Shown: positions 19,637 through 31,773 of the stretch, piece by piece
How positions within the stretch are numbered: the first letter of the stretch is position 1
Layout: every line of letters begins with the position of its first letter
DNA from: Lingula anatina
Lineage: Eukaryota > Brachiopoda > Lingulata > Lingulida > Lingulidae
Direction of reading: 5' to 3'
Length of the DNA stretch: 64,000 nucleotides
Assembly (NCBI RefSeq): GCF_001039355.2
Contig: NW_019775420.1
Location: forward strand, 28,090 to 92,089
The notes under the pieces: model-generated
The model's input: the letters and a program-made list of their open reading frames with translations, nothing else
What the model was told of the DNA's origin: nothing
Database searches by the model: none
Program-made: the position numbers and the translations under genes

Positions 19637-22234
19637 AAGAGCCACACGCCCAGATGTACATGTAGAACGATTACCGACCTAAAACTAGTCTTTTTCAACC
19701 CCACGGGTATTGGTAGGCCTATCAGGTATACTCTTTCGTCCAATATATCAACAAGGTCGGATTACACAACGCTTAGAAACTTGTAACAGAACAAATCCAA
19801 ACAGTTGTTGTACTGTTTTCTTTAAGTGACAATTTCAGGAGTTAGACGTAAGGAGTAGAGAGACTCAGAGTTACAAGGCGAAGCAAGAAAGACTGGACAA
19901 TGTTGACGGACTTTTTATCATGTGACTTTACAATTGTAGTTGGGCAACACAGTTGTACAGTGTATAACATCTGTGGCGTAAAATTTATGTTTGAATGTCG
20001 TGCTGCTATGTGTTATGAATGTTTAGATCGAGTTACTGTATTCATAAACTTAGTTTGGTATTTAGCAAATGGCTATTAGAATATGTTTAAAATTACAATG
20101 AATACTTAGTTCACAATATATTGATGGTTTATTGTCAATTTTTACTTTTAAAATGAACCAATATTTTTTCTGTTGTTGAAAAACATTTTATGTAGTAAAG
20201 AAGTATAAATATATATAGCCCTTTTTTTGCTCTTTTCTTATGAGGCAAAAAAATACCTCGTCGTATTTACACATAATGTATAGGTCTGTGCATGCATGTA
20301 ATAGACAGAATTACGCTGTGTGGCACTGTATTTATAAAGTAAGTTTAGAGCCAATATCAGAATGTATGATGATCCAATATGTAGTACGAATTTAATTTAA
20401 TGTTTATTTTTATTATATACTTTTCAAAATAATTTATCATTCATTTATCTGTTTACAAAATTAATATTGTCATTTGCCCGGTCCAACCCGAGTCCAATTT
20501 CGTTCTCGTACCATCCCGATTCCATATCCAGCACAATGACTATATAGCGTTTTTATTTACATGCACGTCTACCTTGTCGCGGCCTTCCGATATTGGGGAA
20601 GTTTTAGGTTGTTCTGCGTGTTTCCATAACCGACTCTGTTATAACCCACCGATACATTGGGGCAGGATGTTCTTTTTCAACAAAAAAATTTAAAAAAACG
20701 TTAGACCTTGAATGCTTATATTAATGTCGTGCCCGATATAAAAGGTCGAATCAATCTAGAATCACTGCAGCACTAAATAATTTATACATTATTAATAGAA
20801 AAGAAACCTTTTCGTCTAATATTAAGCACTTGACAATTTTGTTATGAACCCCGAAAGTTTAAATTGCGCATTGTTTGTCTTTAGGTAGGTAAAACGAGTA
20901 GGTACATGTAAATGACCATTCAAAAGAGCCACACCTTTTCCTCCCTCCTGTTCTTTTGACTGGCGTGATTAAAAAGATAAAAAAAAACCCTGACCCCCCC
21001 CCCCCCTCCCACTTGGTTAATTTTCCAAGAGAGCCCCAATATTTTTACAGTTAGGACCTGCCATCACTCGATTAATCAAGAAATTTCAAACTTCCAGGAT
21101 TATTTCTAACATGTTTTTGGGTCTGTAAAATATCAAATGTTTGTCATTAAACCCGGCCAAATGCCACCATATATTTTTCTGGTTTCAAATAGCATAACTA
21201 AAAGAAATACCACATGGTATAATTTCATACTCCAGAAAATAAATATTATTTGAACATATATTTCCTGCTTTCTTTCTATACTAGATATAGCCCTCGGTCG
21301 TTTTCGCCAAACCTCATTGGAATAAGTACTAAGCTCGCGGAGCAGTAACGCGTCATAGAGTGCTACGTCATTTGGCAGATTTTTATGAACTGGAGGTCAA
21401 GTTTACGGCCAGAAACGCGATGTAGTTGTAAATCTGTTTGTTTTTGTTTTTTTGTTTTTTTAGCCTCTCGGGTGATTAATGTGTTTTTCCTCTAGCATGT
21501 GGACTTGAGTCGCGTGAGATACTAGTATCATGATGCGTTATACTTACAGGGAATCTGCATAGCATAAATTAAAAACTTCTAATTTCTGCTATAGAATTTT
21601 CTATAAAAAAGTTACTTACCCTACCCTGGCAATATCCTATAACGAAATTATTCCGCAGGGAGCAAAGGAACAATTCATAAAGAAAACAATGGGCCCAAGG
21701 CATTCAAAAAGCGCTTGAGGAACCATGAGTTACAAAGGTATCTGGCAACCCGGCGGCCTCTGAGCCAGGCGGGCAGCGTCCCACAAAAGAAAAATGGATA
21801 TTAAAAAACTTATCTAATATTTACGTGTACAAGCCTGTTCTTTATCCCTTTCATTTTTTAATTTTTTTAAGTGCATACTGGAGGCTAACTTCACTAGGCT
21901 ATATATATAATATGAAACAGAAAAAAAAGAAATAATGCAATTATTACATAGTAGAATGTGTGTGTCTCAGACGCTACTCATATGCTCACTTTTTTGGTGC
22001 AAATACCCGGTGTAAAGGTGTAGTCATAGGAGGCTATGTGTAATCATCCCCTGCCTTGCCAATGTAAATCATACACTGTATATTTATTTTGGAACGTGAC
22101 CTGGGGGATACCGCCATGTGTGGATCCTTATCTACAGAGTCCATGTACCTATCGATAACTAAGGTAAACTTTAATCGCTTTAAAGATTTCACGTGCAACG
22201 AGAACTGCCCGAATTACGTGTGTGCCTCTTAGAG
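19637..22234. other. Intergenic: decayed unit-6 flank and unique sequence
   Basis: To about 20,900 this still aligns loosely with GPCR 3' flanks (cccaccgatacattggggca at 20,646). Beyond that it is AT-rich unique sequence with poly-C and poly-A runs, and no supported gene. Confidence 0.5.
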
Positions 22235-22450
22235 TGATTCCCATAGATTTAGATCGATCCATCTAGATCGACCTAACTCCCTGGGGTTCACGCTAAATTG
22301 CAGTCAGTCGAGCGCGCACGGTAGTTAATTACCCCCTTACAGCTTTTAGTAGGCGGGACAGACGCTTAAGCCGACTAAGCTGAGAGTAATCTAGTGAGAC
22401 TCCCCACAGGGATAGATTGATCTAAAATCTGTGGGAATGGGGTCTTAGGG
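22235..22450. mobile_element. Palindromic MITE family P, copy 2
   Basis: Has the same left and right arms as copy 1, with left end gattcccatagatttagatc and right end ctgtgggaatggggtc. It is followed immediately by copy 3 in the same orientation. Confidence 0.8.
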
Positions 22451-22660
22451 TGCTTTCCCAGAGATTTAGATCGATCTAAAGATTAAGTTTTAGATCGACC
22501 TAACTCCCTGGGGGTTCACGCTAAATTGCAATCAGCCGAGCGGGCACCAGCTTTTAGTAGGCGGGACAGACGCTTAAGCCGGCCAAGCTGACAGTAATCT
22601 AGTGAGACTCCCCACAGGGATAGATCGATCTAAAAATCTATGGAAATGGGGTGTTACTCT
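22451..22660. mobile_element. Palindromic MITE family P, copy 3
   Basis: Directly adjacent to copy 2 (head to tail, shared gggtcttaggg at the join). It lacks the gttaattaccccctta centre (the left arm runs gggcaccagcttttagtag), showing that the middle of the palindrome is deletion-prone. Confidence 0.8.
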
Positions 22661-23614
22661 CTGACCATAGGGTCCGCTAGCACCGGTAGTCTGTTACAAA
22701 ATAATTGTATTCTTCAATCTTCTATACTATTTCAGAGGCCACTCTGATATCAGAATACACATTGTACGTGGTTCTCATTGAGATTATTCTGTGGACGTAG
22801 CAGATAAATCGAGTGCAGAGATTAGTATGTGACTCTGTTGTTCAAACAGCAGTGGAATCCGATAAGGGGAGCAGTTTATCAGTCTGATCGTTGATCTATT
22901 TGAAATGTGACGTTAGGTCGACTGCACAATATGTCATACATATAGCACAAAGAGTGGTGAAACTAGTGACACACTGCAGTTGCTACACAGGGACTCATTC
23001 CAGTCGTTCACATGTCCTTAGATGACCGAAATTAAGGCCACCCTTTTTTAAGGTCGACAAGGTAAAGGCTAGAGATAGCCCAGCAATCCCAGACAGCTCG
23101 GAGCCGAGGAACCCCTAACTACGTGGTCTACTGGGATTGATCGACATGTCTGAAAGGACAAACCGAACGCCGGTCACATGTATAGACAGTATTAAAGTGG
23201 CAATTTCGTAAAAAGCACTTTAAAACCAAGAGTGCGAAAGTCTAGTGCAGTAAAACCGACTAGAGGAAGATCATAACTTTGTCATTCGAGCGCTGTTATT
23301 TAAACACCCCGAACACGGAAGTTGTGTTGATAATACTAAGGTCAATGCACGGCGGGCAAATTTAACGCAACACTCCATGCTAAAGTAGACATTACAAGCG
23401 TTGGACTGACATGCATTCATTATGTTAATGGCTGAGAAGAATCTTAACAATAAGCAAATATTTCTCTACCAAGGATTATAACAATTTCACTGACACTACT
23501 GAATACAAAAATAAGCAGAAAAGCCCTCTGACTTGCAATTTGGTACCCTGTGTAAAAAGGGAAAAAGAGGGCGGAGGAGTTTCACTGCATAGTGACCGCT
23601 GGAGACGTGAGGCC
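22661..23614. other. Intergenic, possible 5' region of the next gene
   Basis: No gene is recognised. The frame of the next exon stays open for some distance upstream of 23,615, so part of this stretch could be 5' coding or untranslated sequence. No promoter motif was identified. Confidence 0.4.
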
Positions 23615-25116
23615 ATGTTCCGCAGGGTGGCCACTCGGTTCTCCCACGGGACCCACTGGGACCTGGGGATGGTGATTTATCACGAGAAGATGGTCGCTCA
23701 GTCCCTGCGTAAAATGATAGAAGCTAAGAGACAAGGTAGGGTTAATAGGCAAACAAATACCGCTAAAACTTTATAGACGGAACAAAAGTTTAAATTTTGT
23801 AATTGAAAATTTCACCACTTTTACAATTTAATCAATTTAATTTTACAATTTAGTCAGCGTTGTATATCATATTCAAAACCATTCCTAGAGTTACGAGTTC
23901 TGCCTTTCTAGTTTTGAATCACGTACTGTTGTAATGGAAATAGAGACTTACTACGTTCATTCGTGACGGCAAATTATGCTGAATATAGTATATTAATCTT
24001 GATTGATCATAATTTGTATTGCTAATTACCCTTCTGTAAAGTGTCCTCTTCCTACAAGTATGGGATATTTCGAAAGCTAAAGACGTATTCATTTTTCTCT
24101 ATTCTGCTGTGACAGTTTTCACATTAAGTAATGATAGAGAAACAGATGAACGCAGTGAAGCACATTAGAAGTTATCCTGTGTGACAAATATAATCTGATC
24201 AGAATGACAGGTTAAATGTACTATTATTCCTGTCAGCGTAATTGAAATGAAATACTGTCCAGCAAAACTTGTACTAAAGGGTGATAATGCTTTTTTATAT
24301 CTGAAAGATGAGCTAATCAGATGATGCGTCTGTCTTTTTTTTCACCTTTTTCCTAACTAATCCACTGATATTCTGTTGGAAAATTTCATCCTTTGTATAA
24401 AGAGGGTTTGGCCTATACGTAGTTATATACATTTTATGAAAAAATAGATAGCCTATAAATCCAATTGAAAATAATCAAACCTTTTTCACTGACAAATTAA
24501 GTTTGGGCGACAAATCCTTGGTTTTTCAAAGCGGGTAAGTTGAGAGGTTTTGCTCTGTAAAATACAAAATCTTTGTCGAAAACAATTATACTGTAATATT
24601 TAAATCCAAGGGACGGTCATATTGTCTGGTTTTTGCGTGGCTTGTTGAACATTTTTGGATAGGAGCAGATAGCTACCTCCTAAACATTTTTTTTTGGGGG
24701 GGGGGGGGGGGGCTGTGGGGCGTACACGTGTCCACTTTGCTCCCTGGCCCTGACATTCAGTTTCTATCTATTTACATTCAAGCTTCCACACACCTCGCTA
24801 AATGGCTGAAGAGTGAGGCCAACTCTGGACTGAGAGATTTGTTTATGACGATGTACGAAGTAGACACGCTATGGACAGAGCTGCTTGACAACTATATGGA
24901 ACAGGTAAGGAAACAGGTGCTCCCCCACATCCCCTTTGTTATCCCTACACCCCTTGTTACCCTCTCACCAAACCCCCTTGTGAGCCTCTCTCTCTACGTA
25001 CTCCATTGTTAACTCTCACCCCTTTTTATCTTGTCCCCACACCCCTATTTTACCCCCTCATTCCTACAGCCACTTCTTTCTGCTGCACAAAGACAAATGC
25101 CAATAAGCCAAATGTC

Positions 25117-25151
<35 letters not shown>

Positions 25152-26775
25152 ACATGATTCATGTCACCCTGTGTTCTTTGTTCAGAGTTACTACAGAACT
25201 ATATCATATTGTAGCGTGATTGGGAAGCAGAAGGCCAATTGCTGCTTCTGCATTTAAAAACACTGTATATACTGGACACGTGAAAACTGAGGCAACAAGG
25301 TGTTAAAGCTCTCAAGCACTTTTCATATCTTGAAGCCTCTTATCACGGAGGAACCCCCTTCACCCGCTCTCCCCTCCCCTTTCCCCCAAAAAATTGTGAC
25401 AAGCGAACCGAGAGAAATTGAAACAATTCTTTTCATACCTGTACCCTGTATATATCAGTAATGTTAGCCTTGCCCACTATTTCGTATCTTTACCCTCCCC
25501 CCTTCCCCTAGCTTCCTTAGCAAAATAAAAACCCTGGAGCTATATGTACCGGTGTACTACTATAAATATGGTGTCATAGCAGGATTTTAGGGTAAGGGAA
25601 TGGTTAGGGTAGGTGCACAACACATATTTGTATTGCCCGCGGTACTCATCCAGGCGCTGGAGAAAGTATGTGACTTGTAGTGGAGAAAGGGTTGACAATT
25701 TAGATAATACATATTTTTAAAACATCACTGGGGAAGGGGCAACTGCTTCTGTTTCCGCAGCCTGCGACCTACAACTGGCTTGTAATGTTTCTTTAAAAAA
25801 ACCTTCATGTCAAAGTGTGTGCGTTTATGTATGTACGTGTGTGTGCTTATTAACTGTCGTTCGTATGTGTTACAATTGCTATACATATAATCCATTATTG
25901 TAATTGCGATATCTTGATTAGAAACCATGTTATCAGGTATTATGATTCAGGCATTATCTAGATTACAAGTATATGAAATAATAAGATAGGAGATTGTTGG
26001 AGCACAGTATGCCAATGTGCGAGTTAATATTGTCCACGCAATAATAGCTATATTCTAACTCGCTGATAATTAAACGTATATAAATCATTTATCGTCTAAT
26101 AACTCTCAACGACCAAAACCACTTCATCTTCAAGCATCAAAATAATTTATTTATAAATTACAATGAGTCGATGTACAGACAGTACAATATCACATAAAAG
26201 TCCTTTGCTCCATCACCAGTCATTGCAGTAAGAGCTCCCGCATAGCCCAGTTCCAATTCTGGTACAGTTCTTACTTATATAATTCTGATAATTTTACAAC
26301 GCATAAGAAACCCCTTATTTTTGTACAAATGTTTTTATACAAAAACTTTTATTAGGAATAAATTGGAGAAACAGTGTCCGTATAGAAGCGCTGATCGACC
26401 TCGAATGATCGTTTCCCCTTCTCACGTGATCTGTTCACCGTTTGAATACAGCGCCCCCTGCATAACGACCAAATGACATTCCTCCTAAAACACGTCATCG
26501 TTGACCCGTTTAACGACAATAAATACATTTAAAGCAATAATAGTTGTTCTTTTCTAGATAAATATTTACGTTATGATTATTTTGTATATATTTATTTATC
26601 ATTATAATTCCTATTAAGAACAAACAAATGTATATAGTCTTTGGAAAGACGACCAAGTTGCGTTTTACCATGCAATTACACTCAATGCCGCTCACCTCGG
26701 GATTTTTTAATCTTTTTCATCCTCATCCTCATCATCATCATCATCATCATCATCATAATAATAATAATAATAATA

Positions 26776-26810
<35 letters not shown>

Positions 26811-29233
26811 ATTTGGAAGGTAAAATGATCACACTAACAAAGGCTATATCCTTAATTTAAAGAGTTATGGGTTTTAGGTCAATGGCACAGAACCGTGTCT
26901 GATCCACAAAACAGGATAGTCGAAAATCGGTCTCCGGAGAGACGACCAAGTTGCGTTTTACCAAAAACTTTCAATGCCGCTCACCTGGTTTTTTCTTGTC
27001 TTTTAAGAGTGCACCTAAATCACTGTATGGTTTTCATGATAGTGATGTTTACTTTCACTGTAAATTAATAGTTTATTGAGCTGAAACCCATTTTTTTGCA
27101 TCCTCAATTGAACGTACATGAAGTATTAACAAAAACATTTTTATGAAAAATTAAAGATTGCTACTCTCTTCTTGAAGGATTTCGTGATAAATGGGTTGTA
27201 TTATGATGTCTTTAGCATTAAGGGAGAGCTTGATAATGGAAAAGAAACAACAAAAATCTGTTCAGCATCTTTGTTTAGATATTGTATATTAGTGTCTGTG
27301 TGATATTTTTATTTGGAATCTTTTCCAGTACGAACATTATAGAAAACAGTTCAAAGAAATTTTAACGGAAACCAAAGAAGTTGACGAAGCCAGGAAAAAT
27401 TACTTGGAGCTCAAAGGAAAAACAAACAAATTGGAGAAACAGGTACTTGAATACCTAATTCATGTCATTATGGTTTAAAATATGACAAATTAAAATTTAT
27501 TATTCAGAAATTTTTACAAGGCATTTAAATTATTACCATTAGTGCACATGTATATATCACGGAGGTTGAGCAATTCTTATGACATTTTAAATTAAAATTA
27601 ATTAAAATGACACGTTTACGCACGAATTCAGTGTAATGAATCAATTGATGCTGATAATTATATGATTCTTGCATTTTGTATAAGGCAGATCCGGGGTGGA
27701 ATGAGTAGGATTACTGTTTTGCCGTGCTAATTGGTATATACTGTAGAGTAGATACATGTAGATGGCGAGTGATATTTGACTGTTACTAAATGAGCTGTTT
27801 ATAGGGCACTGGGGTATCCTTTTTTGAGGGGGGGGGGGACAAGAGCGAGGAAGGGGTTTCTCCGAAGCTGATTGACGAGTGTGNNNNNNNNNNNNNNNNN
27901 NNNNNNNNNNNNNNNNNNNNNNNNNNNCCTCTACATCAACCAATGAGTAAAATGAAATTAGTATATTTATCAGTTTTTATCAGTATTAATGGACTATGTG
28001 CGGACGTCAGTAGGTGTCAAAGATCTAGTAAAGCATACTTCTCAAACGTTTGTGATTCCAGTTGGATCATTTGATGAAGAAAGGAGAGGGTCGGAAACTG
28101 GAAAGCACGCAGTTAGAATACATAAAGGTAAGAAAACTTCCCTGGCGATACGTAATTGGAACAAACTTAATGTTTTCATTTAAATCACTCTTTTGCCCAC
28201 TACCCACAGTGAGTATTCTACAGGCAAAAAAATAAATAAATAAAAATAAATAAATAAATAAATAAACCCTTTGTCACCCTGAGTTTCAGCGAGTACTGGC
28301 AACTCGTTGCCAATGCATTATACCTCTGCCGTTGTCAGTAAAAGGCTGACTATTGAAGTGAGTTTGAAGTAATCTCTGGAACTTAGGACGACTTTAAAAG
28401 TTGACGGACGAAGAAGAGAGGGCGAAAACAACCCCTGGGCATGTGGGGTGCGGGAATGGGGTGGGGTGGGGTGTTGCCCCACGCCGTATGAGTCAACATA
28501 AGGAGAGATCTGATGTATCGCTTGTTGTCTTACAGGGCAAAATTGTTGAGCATTTGTCAAAAATTTATCAATGGAATCTTTTTTTTAATGTAGGCTAAAT
28601 CACTGGTAGAGGAAAGTCAGCTGGACTTGGAGGCCAAAACGGATGCTCTCAACATAAATAAGGTACGAGCACTGCAGCTTTATATTGCTGTACAGAGATT
28701 AAAGGGACATTTATAATCAAGGAATGCACTTGCTTATAAATATAACGTCATTACAATTTTATCTTCCAAACTCCTAATTTTTATGCTTATCAGTTACTTA
28801 TTGTATTTGTGTTCAAAACTTAACCCTAACTAACCTGTTTATTTTAAGAGCTAAATTCCCTATGTATATGTTCTAAAGAAGCTTACTGATGTTTTATCAC
28901 AGCACTGCAAGGCACGTGAGGCAGTCAGGGTGCTGGCCGAAGCTAACCGAGTCCTGCACGAGAATGGCTTGCACGTGGCTATGGCCCAGCAGCAGTTGGT
29001 GACCGTGCTGATGCCGAGAAGTACACCTACGCGTCAGACTAAAGAGGGCTCCTTTAAAAGTAACGTGTCTCAATATATATATTTATGTCTACTTGATCTT
29101 GACCGACTTTTAAAAATAATATGGCATACCTATTAAAAAGAAGAGAACAATCTCAAGTATGATGTTCGAAATTTGGCCGGTGACAGCCGCACACTCGCAT
29201 TTTCATTGGTGGATTCAGGACTTTGGGGCACGG

Positions 29234-29279
<46 letters not shown>

Positions 29280-30684
29280 AATGTAAAGATGAAGACCCTG
29301 ATGACGATGCTCTGGACAGACATGTGGAAAAGTTACTGGTTCATTTTGAGCAGACGAGGGTAATTTAAATGTACCGTGTAGGCCACAGGATGGAAATTTG
29401 GATGTTTTTGTTTCCATTTCGTAGTTATACTATTTTAATGGAAAATTATGGAACCTGACTAGCACCCTACGTAGTTGAATTAAATTATACACTATGTACA
29501 GTATGCGAGTCAACCAGTTATATTTAACATAAAATAATTCGTATTTAAATCTATTACTCTGTTTTGTTTGGTTGACGACGCATTCGGTATACATGATTAA
29601 TCTGTTTATCATAACAGTTTGACACAGAGTACGAAACAGGGGTGAGAATAATTCATCTGGGCCCNTTGGCCAGTGGCGCAACGGAGCGTTACTCGGGCGT
29701 AGTTACGACGATCAGTTTTTGTCTTGGTGCAACGGGCGTAAGCAGGGAGAGTAAACCTGGCGCACGGACGCCAGGCGTTGCTGTTTACGACAGTCGTAGC
29801 CGAGTAAATTTACGCCCTGTTGGTGCAACCGGGCCCTGTATTCTAAGGGGAACGGAACGGCTGAGGGGGACGCCATGTCATCAACTGGACAAATTGTAAG
29901 TCCAGTAATATATTTGTTAGTCTATTTTATGTAAGTTATACACGTTTATCTGTCTAATTTAGCCCAGATGTGAACGCAGGCTTCTTTTTCACCAGGTAAA
30001 ATGGACAGCGCGCGAGTGGTCGGCAATTTATCGGACAAGATCGAGTTACCCAGGCCAAGGAAATACAGCGAGATAGACGTCGGCTACACATTCAAGGTAG
30101 AGGACCATTCCCACAGATATTTGGATCGATCTATCTCCCTGGGGACTCTCACTATATTGCTATCAAAATAACCGGCTTAAATGTCTGTCACGCCTTGTAA
30201 AGCTGTTAGGCGGTAATTATCTTTACCCCTAGCTGATTCGGTAGGCGTGACATACATTTAAGCCTCTTGAGCTAATAGCAATTTAGTGTGAACCCCCAGG
30301 GAGTTAGGTCGATCCAGATCCAAGTATGGGAACCCAGTCTTATTTAGCGTTATCTCATACTGCCACCCTGAGCCACAGTGATTATAAAGCGGTAATCTAA
30401 CCTCCGCTTTCAGCATGTCTTTACACTTCACACTCAGGGTGGCTAATGTTGCTAGGTGCTTCAATATGAAAGTCACTGGGTTATATTTTACTATATCTAG
30501 GCTTGTACTAGGACGATTATTTTTTGTGTACTAGGTATTTTTTATTATAGTTTGTAATGCACGTAATAATACTTGTATGTGCAGCATCAAATTATGAACA
30601 CAGGCTATAGGAAGCAAATTCCAAGTGTGTTTGCGTGTGGGAGTGTCTATGTATGTGCGAGTGCCTATATGTGTGTGCGTGGTA

Positions 30685-30716
<32 letters not shown>

Positions 30717-31735
30717 CGCGTGTGTGTAGGGGTGGAGTAAGGTTTAACCATTCAGTAAAAAATAGTTACCTTAAGTCTTGTCAACGTATCATCCCTTCCA
30801 GACCCATCAGTATATTCCGAGTAAAGAGCTGTTGATGCAGGAGTTTTCCAGACCGGTTCAGAGGAAACACCTCAGCGGACGACCACCTCAACCTCTCCCT
30901 GTTAAAGAAAGATCTAATACCACGTGGCAGACCGGTATGTGATATGTGGCTGATTCCTTCGACTCTTTAAATAACGTCAGTGAAGCTCACGGTTTGTGTA
31001 ATATTTATACAATTTTGACTTGTCCCATGATTGATGCTATTTCATACAGTAGCATCCTCCAATGTGGCAAGAAACCAACAGTAATATTTTTTTTTATAAA
31101 ACAGTAATATTAGGCCTATATATTAAACAATATGTGTGCGTCGCTTACATGATAATCACCCACAAATACCGCCAGTCAGGTAAGTGTATAATATGCATTG
31201 GCTGTCAGACACCTAGCGACGAGTGGCGATCACCACGAAAATTAACACTCCTTTATTTACCAGAGATAGTCAACAAAAATGGCACTATATTAAAGACTGA
31301 ATGTAAAATAATCAATACCACCAGCATTTGGTTTAGGGGGCACAAGTATGAAGCAATGGATAGAGTGCGAAGGCAACTTCACCGCGTAATATAGGGCTTA
31401 GGGATGAAAGAGGTTTTTTAATGGTCTCTATAGATAGGATGATAAAATAAAAATATTATTATTATTATTGAAAATTGTGTATTTTTACAGCACCTTAATT
31501 ATGTATTAATTAATTAGAGAGGAGGTACCTCTAAAGCCAAGGGCGCGGCACGTGCCCGCTGTCTTCTCCTATAATGGCTATTTGATATACATATTTTATT
31601 TGATTTGTTTAGAATCCTCAGGTTCAGGTGAATATGCCATACCAGGTGAACAAACGCCAGAGCCTCCCCCTAGACCCGATAAACTCACACTGAACCTGAA
31701 AATAAAACCTGGTAATGTTCTCTCTCACACACACA

Positions 31736-31773
<38 letters not shown>

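Noticed and set aside
26628-26823. Frames with poly-His, poly-Asn, poly-Tyr and poly-Ile.
   Set aside because: They are translations of a trinucleotide microsatellite.
31062-31394. 110-codon frame in intron 9 of the BAR-like gene.
   Set aside because: It contains no domain and has no fitting splice sites in phase with exons 9 and 10, which join directly.
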